64,000 nucleotides of DNA from Mesaphorura yosii (taxonomy: Eukaryota > Arthropoda > Collembola > Poduromorpha > Tullbergiidae), in NCBI GenBank assembly GCA_009869945.1, contig WIXG01000134.1, positions 121,499-185,498 on the forward strand, written 5' to 3'. The position numbers were made by a program, and so were the translations under genes. The notes beneath the pieces were generated by a model. It was not told the DNA's origin. It searched no databases and saw only the letters and a program-made list of their open reading frames with translations. Shown piece after piece: positions 23,501 through 38,500 of this stretch. The first letter of the stretch is position 1. The number at the start of each line of letters is the position of its first letter.

Positions 23501-26500
23501 GAAGTCTGGTACACAAAATCAAGACGGCAATAATGGATTATGCTGCCTGCCTCGATGACATTGCCCGCACCGGCATGGCACGAAGTGAGCTCACGATGTG
23601 TGTGAAACACGACGCACGGTGCACGATTTTTGTAGCAGCATAATGGCCAGCCAATATTTTACCAAAGGCAACAGCCGTAAGCGGCCTAATGACCACGAGC
23701 GAGCATGGCCATGGTCAATCAGGGCTTTAATCTCGACACCAATGTGTGAAATTGATGCCTATTCGTAATCCGGCAACGCAACGGAATCGGTACTTTGATT
23801 TAGATAATCAGTGTCAGATCTTTGCAGTGCAATGCAGAGCTGCTCGGAAGCAATGAGCAATAGGCAATGAGCAAGCAATTTCTAATCTTGTTATTTTCCA
23901 TTCAAATGAGGAACAGCAACGAGCAAGTGGCAACCTAATGATACAGTAATACACAATACACAATGTACAGGTGAATTGTTATTACTGTCCCGTTATCCTC
24001 TTATCCACTTGATACTCGCGTTCCTCTTCTCATTGTTGGAATATGAATATGAAAAATCTTCTTCGATCTTTGTTCCTCGTTTTGAGTATTTGAATTTGAA
24101 TACGGTCGGGCCGGCATGAAATGAAGATTGTTACATGCACTGTGTTCGGTGTAAATTCAAGTCAAAGTGCCTGATTCTGATTCGCCTCCTAGTGTGAATG
24201 GCAGGTGATGATGAGTAATTTCAGGCTCGTTAGGCGAGGCTGCATTTAGGCGGCCCAGCGCTCGCGCTATGACTCTGACCGAAGTGACCAAATATAGCGC
24301 ATGCACTTTGCTGCTTTGACTTGACATTTAGACACGCCATTGCCATTTAGTGCCCAGTGCAGTGCCAGTGAGTTAGTTCAGATTCAGACGGTGCTACGCT
24401 ATGCCATGCAAGATGAAATAGTAATTTGCACCGTCAGATTAAATAATCGAGCTCTTTATACACACCTACTTAACATTTCAACCCTTAAATGTCGAGTCCG
24501 ATTGCATAAATTATAATTTTAAATTTTATAACACCGTTTGCTGATGCGCTGCGAGGCTTCAGTCCATCATTTTGGGATGCTGCTCTTCTCACACCCACGA
24601 TTACGATTCACATAAGTCGCATTACAATTCTACAATGGGCATTGTCTGACATTCGCGAATTAGGTTCAAAATTTCCTGCTAGTGAATTTTGTGCTACAAA
24701 CCGAAGGCATTGATTGGAAGTCTTTCAGATGTGTCAATTCGGTCAGATGTCAATACCTTCATTCAGAGCTTTGATTCTTTGTAGCATGAATTGCAACAAG
24801 ATACATCAACACGTCTGAGAGCACTGGGAGGTGCCACCGCCGAATGTGAATTGAGCACTTAGCAGAATTGCTCAAAAGTCTTTGCACTTTGCAGAACCTA
24901 AGCCAAGTGCACCGTCCCGTAATCGAGAAGTGACAAGTGCACTTAAGTGGCAGCAGAGTTAAAGTGTGAACAAACAAGGAAATAAATGCCGAGCCATGCC
25001 ATAATTACACGTTGCATTTGCTCAAACAATTATCGCGAGATTCCTCTGACAGTGATAACACTCGGGGCCTGGCTATGATTATGACTATGAAGACTGTGAA
25101 CATTGACTTGTATTTACTTTACTCACAAGGTTTTCAACTGGCAACTGGCAGCACTGCAATTACTTAATACTAAACGCCCATGCACAAAGTTCATCGGTGG
25201 CGCTTGGCCTGATCTTACTGTTATCAGTGAGTGAGTGCGTTATTCGTGTTCGTAGCCGGCCACGAATTAAATATGTAACATGCGAAAAGATTCCATTACC
25301 AAAATTACAGCCACGTACAGCTCCTTCGCAATCGTAACGTAATAATTATCTTTCGTGTTTTGAAACATGATCATGTAATATTTCGTACAGTAAATCAACA
25401 GTCTGCAGACGCTTGCTTGCTAGGTCAAGTTTAACGTTTGCCGTGCCATGCAACAATGTTCGTGCACGTCGATGCCGGCATAATCCGCTCGCACTCGCAC
25501 TCGAACTCGTGTTACTGCTCAGGTTTTTCACGAGGCGCTGGCGCAGGCGACGCGATACGAAATTTGATTTTCGATTTTAGCATGAAGGCGTTGAAAAATA
25601 GACGAAAAACTGGTAGTAATCATGAACCTGTTACAATTTTCTCATCATGCATGTCTCGTGAAGATTACGACGACCACTTTGATGAATGGTTTGATTGCAG
25701 GGAACGATAAGCAACAGCAACAAAGACAAAAAGCAGCATGTACTTGGAGCACTTGCTTCTGCTGCTGCTGCTAAATTACATCATCATATTTTATTAGTGC
25801 AATAACGACGACAGACACGGCGACATGAAGATTCTGAAGATGCTGTGCGACGCGAGATGCGAAATGCCAAAATCGTGAGGCGAACAGGTAGCGAGCCAGA
25901 ATTGAGATAAATGCCTGCGTCGTGTCATTTGTAATTCGGGACGGGATGAAATTAAAGTTATGGCCCTAAACCACGCAAGAAACGCTGCAAACGTGAATTT
26001 GGCATAGAAAAGCCATTACAAAAATTAGTCGCAATTGCAGAGAACAAGAGAATGCAATGAATGGAATCTTCGTATTAAAAAGTTCACTGCCGCTGCCACT
26101 GCTGTGCTGCATCGACACTCATGTAAGAAATACGAGTAAACTTAAGAGAGTGGATCACACCGTTATTTCTTGTCTGCGATCTGGCTGCGGCTGTGCCGTC
26201 GTCGTGTCTTCTTTTTTGTCCTTTTTGCATGACGGACAACATAATTAACATTTCTTAAGTTTAGTCAGTTTTTATGTTCATACTTTGTTCTGGCTTCTTG
26301 GGTGACCAACGGTCTGTTCTAATCTGCACAAAACTGCAAAATGCAAAGGTTTTTACGATTGAAGATTTATGGCTTGAATTCAAAAACAGTGAAAAATTGA
26401 GTTGGGCATGCTTGGGCTTTCAGACCTGTATTATTAAAACATTGGACCTGTATTTCTGTCCAAATTTGACTTGGCTGCTCACGCTCGCTATTCTTTTTTA

Positions 26501-29500
26501 TTGATAAATTGGCCACTTGCCTTTTTTCTCACTTGGAGTCTCTTTCGAATTTCGCAAAAATGGAAAAGGCAGAGGAAATGCGCTGCATTAATTCACGCAC
26601 CAAATTATTTGATGACAAAATATGAGTTAAGCGTCATAATATTTTGTACGTGGACAGAAAAATTCCCATAAAAAGGATTTTAATACCTGTACACCGTAAC
26701 GGAACCGAAAACTGCTTCTCGAGATTCCCAATCAACCCAAGGGAGAATTGTAGTCACAAAATGCTCACAATAATCGACTTAGCATACAAAGTCGTCAGCG
26801 GCTCAATAAAGAGATGAGATTAGCCTGAATTGCCGTTCAATTGACTCTCCTCGTATTTGGTATCAATTAAGAATCGAAGAAGATTCTCTAGTTCCAAATC
26901 CCATATCTAGCCTAAAAGTTATAAAGTCACCAGTCATCTTGTCATTGGATGTCAATGTATGTCCCCATTTGGTGTAATACTAAATATTAAACCCACACGG
27001 TTCACGATTGGTCGGTCTGCCAATAAGTTTTTGCTGTAAACAAGTATTCTCATACAGTCTATTTTTGGTTTCACGAGTACTTATAAGTCAGCGTATATTC
27101 ATAACTTGTCTGAACTGTCAGCGCACAAAACAATCAATACCTTGGGTTTGAAAGATGAATATGTTCGATGCTCGATGAGTGATCGTGGCATGAAGCCGAA
27201 AAGCACAATGGTTAAATCCTGTCTGTCTACACGCAGAAGATGCCATTTAAGATATTGTTACACAAGTAAAATACTAAAAGAATGAAATACAGGTGCATAG
27301 GGTTCACAATGTTTGCGAACGTAAACGGTAAGCATTTATTGACCAAGATTGTCAATTGATGCTTTAAGTGAGATTAATTGTAAGCGCTTACGTTAAGATT
27401 TTGGATGAAAGCTATTTATTAATTTTGACAAGTCCAAAATTCTCACCTCTTCGTCGATGTGCCGGTCGTAGGTTGTGCTCCTCTCGAATGGACTGCATGA
27501 GGAGTTCAATGGGATTTGTGTTCGCCTTTGGTGCTGGTCCCAAAATCCTCTCTGTGACCTAGTCATTGAAACAAGAAACAAAGTTTAATTACATGACATT
27601 ACAGCATGGCGCATTTTAGTAGGTGCTGCACAGCGCACTTTTGTAAAGGATTTCTTTCAGTTAGGTGATGAATTAACTCCTCAGTCATACAAAGGGAATT
27701 GAAATTGAAGAAGCAGCACGAGCGCATCACGACATTCGACATGAAATGGTGGGTAAGGTTAGACGCATGAACAACGTGACCAATTTCCAATTCCTGCCAG
27801 CACAAGCCTGAGACCATCACACTTTACGCATATTCAGAGCAGAAAAGAACATCGCATGCATGGCACGACGTAATTAAGATCTATCTTCAAGTTGACCACA
27901 ATAAAACGAGAATTACGCGCGAATCGTGCGCAGCTCACAAATCGCATTACTTTTAATCCAAAATCACGTAATAAATTCAACCTAACCACAATAAAGCCAA
28001 GCCAGCCTAGGGTACGGGAAAATAATCCTGCAATTGCAATTCAATTGCACGTGCACTCATTACATGAAAACTTCACACAAAATTTAAGTCATCGGTTCAC
28101 GTCGCTTGCGGCTCGACTTGTGTGGTGAGAAGAGAATATCAATGAATGAATCTTGCTACGTCGCACTCTGCACACGAGTTACAAAATAATTTGAAATTGA
28201 AACCATTTTAATGCGTTGCATGAAAAGAAACACAGCACAAAAATGTAATTCAAGTAAAGCGAGACGAGACGAGAAAAACAAGATCAGACTCAATCTCAGA
28301 CGTCAGCGGCAGCCTCTGCGCTTAAAGGAATTGGAACTCAAAAACTAGCGATGTGGAAAACAGAAAAGTGGAGTAATCTTGTACGAAATGCAAAGATTCA
28401 TCATCAACTTGGTCAGCCCTCTGCACAAACACAGCAACAGTACAGCTTAAAGCAATTCCGCTTAGTCATTAGCCAAGTTGACTTTATGAGACTGGTAATC
28501 AGTTTAGGAATAAAAATGAGTCTCGCTAAACTAAAACAGGTCATGGCTTGAAATTTAATTAAAACTTGCAGAAAGTCAACAAACTCATTGAGTATGCGTT
28601 AGTGTATTAATTAATTAAAGAATCAGCGGAGTGCAGCGGCAGGGCAGAGTAATGGATTTTGCTGTTATTAATTTTAGTCTTTTGAAAAATGACAGGATGT
28701 CCTGCTCTCACTACGCAGTAGAAGTACTTCGGCAATCAACCTATCGTAATACTATTCGCCTGCCAAAAGTGCATCGAATTTATGTCTCAAAATCAAAATC
28801 AAATATCAAAGTGAGAACACAAGAATAACCCTGCAGAAATTCGAATTCGTTCATGATAGTTTGGTGAATTTGCAACAACTTGCGCAATGTTCAGATCTTA
28901 CTGCAATTAACAACAAGGCTTTCAGCTAATTTTCATGGTACAAACTGACTCAACTAACCTTTTCAGACGCTCTTCCTTTTTTACGCTTTACATAACTTAT
29001 TCAATCGGCAGCATAAATGGAAGCAAATGGGAGCAAATTCACCGACAATGGAATAACTACGCCGCGAATTAACTTGGCAGAACATCTTCTCACCTGAACA
29101 GATTTTGTTTCACTTCGGTAAAGTACAAAGCAAAGCATTGGGACAAGTGAAAGAGCAAAGAGTCAGGAGCAGACGTTAATTACTGCATTAAAGTTTCTTG
29201 TTTCGTGCTTTTGCTCCTTTGTCGGCTCGGCTCGGCTTCTTTGTGCATTGCATTGCGGTTTAATATTCAAATATTTTAACGGATGATGACTCCTAAGTTT
29301 AGTTAGGTCTTGAATGTTCGCATTAATAGTAGTTCAGTGGTTTTACATCGAATGGGAGTAAGAAACTCACGCATTTTGTCTCACGAAACTTAAACACATT
29401 TTGCTAGCCGCTAGATTTCAACATGAATTGGAAACTGTTTCGGTGAAAGTTGGAATAGAAATTGCTCCCACTCTAAATTCTATTAAACATTCATGCTAGA

Positions 29501-32500
29501 ACACTTCTTCGATACTCGAACGAGCATTGTCCAAGCTTGAAAGGAACCAATTTTAAAATCCACCAAGAGATGAACCGAACAACCAAAGCATTTAAATTTC
29601 TACTAAATCATTGAATTTTGAATAACCTCAGCAAATTGTTGCGCTCATTATAAGACAATGTTCGTGATCACGCTGCATTCTTTTGAAACTAAGAACACAA
29701 GAATTCAATTTTAGCAGAGTAAACAAAGTCCGCATCATGTCTGATTTCCTTAAACAATTGTTCCTGTTTCTGCTCTCAGACACGAGCGAGCGAGCCTTGA
29801 GACACGAGACACCTTGATTGGACGAAAGAAGTACAATTGAATTGATGAATCGTGAGGAAAGCAGTCAGAGATTTGCCATGAGCAAATTCAAAGAAAAATC
29901 ACAAGCAGAAGGTATTAATAGAACAATTACGCGCTCATCGCTCTGAGCATGTTTAACAGATATTAATAATAATTTGGCACTTCTGTTGAAAGCCAAATTA
30001 AAGAGATTGAGAAGATAAAAGGCGTGAGCAGTGAAGCAGGAGAAACTGAAATTGCACGGTCGACGAAGAATGCTCATGTTTGTGTCTGGTGATGATGAAT
30101 AATTATGTCAAGACAACGAAAACGCGACTTCGACTGCTCAAAATCAAACCATCTGTATTGCATTGCGGTCTCTGATTTGATCCTTTGCGCGAAGCACAAT
30201 AAACCAATTCATCGTCATTAAGAATCCTGATTCGCCTTTGTTATGCAAGAAGACACGCATGTTAATACGCAAAATTCATTACGGAGTACTGGGAATCATA
30301 AAACAAGGAAATGAACGACTGAACAAAAATTTGCATTCATTAAAATCAAAGATTGCATTTTAATTAAAGGTATCATCACCTGGCTTTTCGCTTCGGTTCC
30401 TCCTGCACTTAAACCTGCGCTTAGCATCTTCTCTCCTCAATCATCTGTGGCGCAATCTTAATTCATCTCAATCATTTTTTGCGACGAATTATTAAAATTA
30501 TGGTAATTAATTTATGGGCTTAATTATCGGCTGAAAAACTCGTTTTCGAATCCGCTATTAAATTATATCATAGCTCACTTGCCACTTGCTCTTTCGAGTT
30601 CTCACGAAACGAATCGACGACTCGTTTGCTTCTCTCATCTTCATCTCTGCTGTCATCGAAAATTTTATTTTCTTCTAAATATAAAAACATAATCGCATTA
30701 CATGACTTTTGTTAATTGGAATTTCAGGACAATTATACGAATTATCTGCGCAAAAAATGTCTGGCAGATCCGTAATATGAGAAACTTTCATTTTTCACAA
30801 TTATCATTTCAGAAATTATAATCAATCTCTTAGCACGCACTTTCATTAACATTGCAGGGCATTCTACGGCTTTGAATTTTGAATTACGATTTCATTGATT
30901 TCACATTTCACCTGCTCGATGCGGCTCGACGTGATGATTGGATCACATCACAGCGCAGCGCAGCCACGGTACGAAAGTCCAAGTCATTCAATCAGTCCAC
31001 TGCTGAATAAAATGCTAATGTCTAAGTTTGGTATCTTATCTCGCACTATCGCACATGTATCACTAAATTGGCTGAGTTCTGAATGGAAAACACGCATCAC
31101 GCCATTAGTCATCAAATATCTCGCATTCATTAATTTCAATCAGTCTCCATATCGCGCTGTATAATCTTTGAAGATTATACACTTCGATAAGGGAAATTCG
31201 TCTCTGCAGAAAGAGGAGATGCGAATAATTTATTATGAGAATTCATCTTTGACTCTCTTGTCTTGTTTTCGCTGTTTACTGACTGACGTAACCCATTTTT
31301 CAAGTGTCAATAAATTTCCAAATTCTAACCGCAGTTTTCTAATTCCATGTCGTATTTTTTCGTTTCGTCAAGTACGCCGTTTATATTACTAGTAAAGAAC
31401 TTCCTAAATGTCTCTCAACTTAGTAAAGTTGTCCTGTATTTGTTGTTGTTTGAGACTGTATTCGTTGGTGTTGGCTATCGGACAGTATTTAATAATAGCC
31501 AGGTAGTCTCAAAAGTCAACATCAATGAACAGAAGGGACTGTTCAAAAATGCCCACCAGGAAATGAAATAATTTCAAAAGTAATCTCTTTGCTTTTAGTG
31601 CGTATCAGAAATCTCCGAACCAAACAATTTATTATTGTTTTAGCAATCACCAAATCTTTTTGAATCAATTGTTGAGAGAACTAGTACCGCACTCATAGTT
31701 GTGGGCAGTTTGTAGCTTGAAACACTCACTGAAAGGTGAGCGGGTTTATCTAACTGTTCTCATCGAACATGTTTTGCAATCGGTCAGGATCAGATTAGCA
31801 ATGGCCATTACTACAAAGCACGAACAATACTGTCCAAAGAAACACGAAAATGCAAAGCACGAGCGAGCACACCTCCACTGAGCCAAGTCAAACTAATGCC
31901 ATCAATTACCAATTCATACTTCACCACTTTACAGTGAAATGTATTAGAACAATAAATTGTAATTGTTCGTAAACTTGAATAAAAAATTATCATTCAATGA
32001 AGCAGGCGGGAAAAACCCTGACTAATTCCGACTGAAGAATCAAGATGCCTACGCGCAAATCGAATGCACCGTAAATTACCAGCAGGACACACGCATACGA
32101 CATCAGCCACGCCAGAAAACTACATCAAAGAGCGCGGGTGGTGTATTTTAAGGACATAAATCCCGTCGAGGCGAGCTAATCGATGTTATCGCCTGTCAAA
32201 CGTGCATAATTCGGGATATAGTCAAGACTTGGAGGAACAATTGAACAATTTCGGGTAGAAATCAGGCTGAATGAGGTTCAGGTTCATGAGCTGCCATTAA
32301 CATTTGAAATGGTCAGAGTTTGGAAATTGTTTTACGGTGAGAGAAACGGGTAACCTATTGCCTTTTTGAACTACAATCAAATTATCAAGTGAAGTATGCT
32401 GACAGTTCTCTTTCGACACTTGCAGTACAATTGGGCCCTCAGTCAGACGCCTGAACAGGTCACCTGCATCTAATTCTCAGATGCCAAGGCTTACGAAAGG

Positions 32501-35500
32501 CCGAAAGCCGGCTCCCTCTCATGCAAGACGAACATAAAAAGTGTCGTGATGAAAAATTCCTCATTGTTTACGTGCACACACGTACGCTCTCACTGAAAAT
32601 AGTGTGGACTCATCCGTCGTCGTCATCAAATAATTACTGTTCATTCATTCTTCATTGTTGTAATTATAAATCTCAAACTAAGGCAAGCCGGTGCCAGCTT
32701 GAGCTGAGCGCAGGTAAATTATTAATTCATCTAATTGCATATTCCGGCAACAATGCGCGTGCATGGAATGACGGTACGACAAACCGCGCAGTGAGACCGC
32801 ATAATGCATCGTATTGTTTTGCCATTTATTATGCAATTGATTGCACTGATTATGAATTCAGGAGACCATCTCGCCTCTCATTGCAAGAAGAAAGGCTGGT
32901 CACGATGGACGCGGCTTACGCGAACAATGAGAAACGAGTCAAAAGACGACACTACGACTGAGGAGAGTTTGAGGAGAGACTACAAAATAGGTAATCTCTT
33001 CGGCTTTGTGATTAGATCTCATTGTGTGAACGAAAAACGAACATGAGCACGGAGTAACCGAAAGAATAATGAATGTGCATCATTCAAACGCACATTAAAA
33101 CAAAGCAAAGCAATATTTTACCTTTTTCAGAGGAGGTCTGCCCCTAATGAACTCAAGAATGATGGCGTGAGCGTCTTTCTTGATTCGGGGTGGCAAGTTC
33201 CCGTCGACCATCACTTTGTTCAGCTTGTACCGGCGAGATCGAATGTCATCCATCAGGATTTCGTATGGCGTCAATTCGTATTCGATTGGAGGACCGGGCG
33301 AGAAGTCGACTTTCTTCAGCTTTACACCGTGTCGTAGTTCTCGGATTACTTGGACCCAGAGACGTGCCTGGAAATATACCAGAAAGGTTCATATATCTTG
33401 CCTCAATGAAAAATGAATGAAAAGAAGCGTAATCAAGAACTAGGGAAGGTTTCCTGCACATAAGTCAGCTGATTATCTCTCTTGAATATGTCCTGACCGA
33501 GATATATTCAGCCAATCAGCCGTTATTTGCAAATCATGTAAACAACATTACGCAAATGTGAGCGCGAAACGTGCGCAACTGAATTGCTTCTTCTCAGGAA
33601 ATGAATCACAAGCAATCACGTTTATGGTTCATGTTCTGCGCATCCTATCATCAGAAAGTTCAAAATACTCATTAATTCCGCAAATTGAGGAAAAAAATTA
33701 ATTGAAATCTAAAGTTCGTTATTTCTCGCACGTACAGCATTCGCATAAGCAAGTTCATTTCTGGAATGTGAGTTTTTTTGATAAACCAATGAGAAATATT
33801 CGATAACCCTTTGCAGTTCAATCATTCTCGCGTTATTTCAACTGATTTGAAATACACGCACGATGCACTTGATTAGGTGCCTTATCAGTTACATTTGGGT
33901 TGGATACGAAGAATTCAAAATGGGCAGCAGCTGACACGACAGGTCTCTGATTGGGAGTGTCGAAACGCATCTTCTCATCAAAGCTGCTGAGGCTGAGGCC
34001 TCCTACTGAGATGCTTTTTACAGTATAAATTACGATAGTTATTATCTCTGATACGCTACATCTTCCTAGATAATTCAACCAATTTCAAAACGCAATCAAG
34101 CCCTATTGCCGTATTACTTTAATGAACATCATGATAATGGTCACCCTGAGCATCAGTGTACAATTATGCGTAGCAACACAGAAGTAGAAGCAGGCTTACC
34201 CAATCTGTGAACTGAAGTTTGTCCAAGTCAGGATCCGGAAGCGGAGGCGCATTTCTGCTTCCGTCGCTCCTCTGTCGCAGTTGGTGAGTGCCCGCAGACA
34301 CTTGCTGTAGGAAAGACGATAATTCGAGGGCTTCGGCAACCAGTGCGCGACAAACTGCTTTGTAGTGGGAATCGGTGGCAGCATCGCTTTGACTTCCGTT
34401 GTAATTGCTTAGGATTGATGAGCCAAGTCGTCTCGAACACAACTGCAAGAAACAGATTAAATTAAACGTTGAACATATAAATGCATTTGTGTCAAATCCA
34501 TAGTTTTCAGCCGGCGTGAGTAAAAAGTGCACAGTTTAGGTAAATGAAACAGGCTAATCATGCCAAAGTTATTTTAGTATTGACATCTGACAGAATTTAA
34601 CGAATCAATTCAGAACATTTGACAGAAACGTTTGCCGACCAGTTATCTTATTTGACCATATGACAGTTACACGCAATTATGTACTTGTTAAAAGGTATGA
34701 ATCGATGACCAATACATTAGTATGAATGGTTGCGCGTCATTTAATTACAAGTTACTGGTTACGAATTAATTAAAAACAAGTTCAAAAGTACAACTTCATT
34801 ACGCACGGGCCTCATTTTGTCATCTATCAACCGCATTCTATAAATATAACGGAATATATTGACATCATCAATTTATTGATCGTCGTTTTATGAGTAGTTT
34901 GCCAAGAATGTAATTGTGATCTTCGACAGAAATAATGACCACTTGAAAATACTTGATGAATGGGTAGGTTGATCGACTTTACAGGCGAATTAAATCATGA
35001 CAAATTGAAATTGGATGACATACGTTCTTATACTCTTTTGAGAAAGACCAAACATTGAAACCCGCAATCTATTTCAAAATGTTGCTCAAAGATAATAGCA
35101 GCCTTTAAAAATCTGTCCTTATAAAGCCGGATAAATGCTGGGTTAACCCGTCCGTCGTCTGTCGTTATCTTAACAAATTAATAACTACATTAAATGTCAC
35201 TTTATAAAAGTCCTTTTAGGATGCCAACTAATGCTAATTGTAATGAAGTATCTAATCTGTTTCTCTTTGTGGTGTGCTTAGGAGAAATGATGAAGAAAGG
35301 AGTACGTGACTGGGATTTAAATTGCTCTATTATTACTTGGGGGAAATTAATCGACTTCTCACACCTTTTCCGTCCTCTCTTTCACTTCGGTGCCCTGCGC
35401 AACCTACGTGCCTGTTGAATTTCAAGTTTCGCCAATTAAGGAGCAGAAAGAGTCTGTACTTTCCTGGAAATACATTCTCATGCTGGTTGAAGTATTTCAC

Positions 35501-38500
35501 AGTCTAGTTAGGAAACCGCACACTTGACCGTTAAAATTGAGATTTTATGGTGTACGAGCCGACGCCTGAAGCAATTCCAGACTAGTCTGCGCTCTCTGAG
35601 TGGGAGGGAATTTGAATTGATTGCGAAATGGTTCCGTTGCGATGCGAAATACGAAGTTAAAAAGGAAATGCCAATTATACTGCGTGATAATTTCAACTTC
35701 TATTGATCTCGCTGTCGCTCTTTCCCTTTCAACGCAGTGTTCAGGTTAAGGTTGACTGGAGTTACATCCTTCCTACTAGTACAACGGCTGCAGGTGGGCG
35801 GAAGACCTTTGAGTTACATAATCAATTGGCATTTTGCGTCGCTTGCAAAAAAATTCGTTGGTCGCTGGTTTTGGTCGAAGGGGCAAGAGCAAAAACTGGC
35901 GGCACATAAATTGACAATTGATGTAGAGACCGGCTTGCAAAATGACATTTATGAATGGATCATAAAACCTCTCTACTCTCGAGATCTTCTCCGGCTTATT
36001 GTGAAATGAAACCCGACTCAAAAGGACAAAGAAGCCAAAACTTTCGATTAACCTCATCTTCAGCGCCTGACTACCTTAAAATGCCACAATGTAAGTAACG
36101 GATGACATTCAATTCAGCGGCCGGCCAGTGATTGCATTTGCATTCGCATTGTAGAATCAAGTTTCCATTGAACAGTTCCGAAGGATTTCTTCCACTCCGC
36201 TTTGCCTGCCTGCGATCAAAGGCGGCTGCTTTTCTAAACCCCGTCGTCTTGTATTGACTAGATTAACAAAACGGCTGAAGTCATTAAATCGTATTTTACA
36301 ACAACATTTACTGGTTTCCCGTACTTTTACAACCCCTTTGTTGGGACTTTATTCCATCTTCAAATCACTCACATACTTCTTGAATAATTTTACCTCCAAA
36401 GAAGCAAGCAAAAGCAAGATGTGGATGGACGCGTACAAGTGCTATTGAAGTTACAAGAATGCCCAGAAAAATTCCACGTAGTCTTTAAACAAGCAAACGG
36501 CCGACCGAGCGGAAAGGAATTTCACTTTTTTTACGGAATGGTAAAGTAAAGTGTGGAATTCTGAACCGTTTCGGGCCTTTTATCTTTCTCCATCTCCTGC
36601 TTCGTCCCTTCGAAGCTCAGTTTTTTTAGGTTTAACACAATTTTACTTTGGCACAATAATAAAATCGATGGCAAAACAAAACTCAAATTGGACATTCTCG
36701 ACGCCTTCGACTCCTCGCCCTTTTCCGCTGTCCACCATAGTATTTTATGGGCTTAAGTCCAGATTAAGACTAGGCTGGTGTTGTGAAATTAATTTGGCCA
36801 GGCTACGCAGTAAATATTCCACTCCCTAAATACCTAAACGTGGATCCCGTTTGATATTTTGATATGCAAGTATTTTAGGGAAGGTTAATTTCAAATATAA
36901 CAAAATCGAACGATGCGAGGAAATCAATTATTTGCAGACACTTCAACTAATTTGGTTCAACTTGAAGTGAATTGAAATCCAAAAGCTTCAACGGCATGAG
37001 TAAAGTTAAAACAAGAATTGAAAGAGACGCAGAGTTGGGTCTTGATGAAATGCAACGCAATTGTAGTTAAATTAATCCCTACAGTTTAATTTCAGTTGTC
37101 ATTCAAAAGTGAAGTGTTCTGCATACACCGCGTCTGCGCCTGCGTCCACAGTCCACATTACATCTGAATCAAGTCTTAACGGACTGCAAGTTTTCTCATC
37201 TCTCAGATTTCAACTCTCAAGAGGCTCTTACGCCGCGTCCAAAGAGATAACTCTATTAAGATGATATCAGACACATGTTAATTTTTCTCTTTCTTTATGG
37301 TAAACGACAGCCGACAAGGCAGGCAATGCATAATTTAAAATACATTTTCGTCGTGGTCATTCCCACTAAATCTTAGGAATTTTAATCTTGATATCTTTTC
37401 TCTTCCGTACGCAGTCATTACAAAACACAAAAGTTACAAGACATGACAAAGATTTCAATCTCGCTTAAATTATTCGGAATTTAATTATTTCGCCATGGTA
37501 TGGTTCCTAAGCATGCTCAACTAAATTAAATGCTTACCTCAATAATGGTATTGAATGTAAAGCTTCTTTGGCCAGGAGATCGATCGTCCGTGTCGTCGCT
37601 ATCACCAGAATCCCGTTCAATTCCTTCGTCGTCAGTTTCTGAGCGCTCTGCCGATTCATCTGCGAAGAGAACAGTAAATCATCAATTAATTACCACCGCT
37701 GAAATGCTTGGCTTGCCAGCTACGGCTGCTGTTTAGTGTCATGCATATTAAAAGATGTTTACCGTATCCAAAGGTGAAATGTTGCAGAGATTGAGAAAGC
37801 AAGAAATGAGAAATAGAGAACATGTTACAACGTCTGTCATGTTTTCGTTTGCAGTTTGCGCTTTGCCGTACTCACATAAATCACACATATCAATCTTAAT
37901 CTTAATCTTCAGTGTTCAAATGTTCAAGACGACCGTGAGAGCAGATTGTTCGCTTCGCCGGGACGTGGACATGAAGAAGATGGACCGGAATTTAAGTCTA
38001 CACGTACGCGTTCTCAGCGCAAATGTCAGAGACACGACCGTTTAGTGTAAATGGCATTTACTGAATAAAATGAAACTGACAGCTTGACAATCAGAGATAT
38101 GCTTTAATTACTGAGACAGTCAGCATAATTTATTACACCTTGCTTCAATTCATGCGTAAGAACTTTTTGTTTATGTGACCGTCTTACGTGAAATTGTAGA
38201 AATGCGTTGCGGCATCGATCTTGTATATTTTAGTCAGTCAGTTTTGAAGTTAAAGTCATTGCCATATTGTATCAATTGCATTACTGATCTGTAAAGAATG
38301 TGGACAGTGAAGAACAACAGTTTTGTGCGAGCAACCGCGATGACTTCCAAGAAAGCGATGTTTTCTTTGACGGCAACAATTAAATAAATTTTCCAACCTT
38401 AATTACATAGTCTTTTGGTGAGTGACATGTCATTAAACAGTAACGCTCGAATGTGATCTCACCGCCTCGTTTTCTTCCTCAAAATCTTACAAAATGCGAA

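Noticed and set aside
25346-25710. Overlapping frames with Ser/Ala or His-rich runs near a CTG repeat
   Set aside because: Low-complexity translation of simple repeats; no splice or domain support.
32521-32961. 146-codon plus-strand open frame in a spire intron
   Set aside because: No known domain, overlapped by another frame, and composition like the surrounding non-coding DNA; length is reachable by chance in 64 kb.
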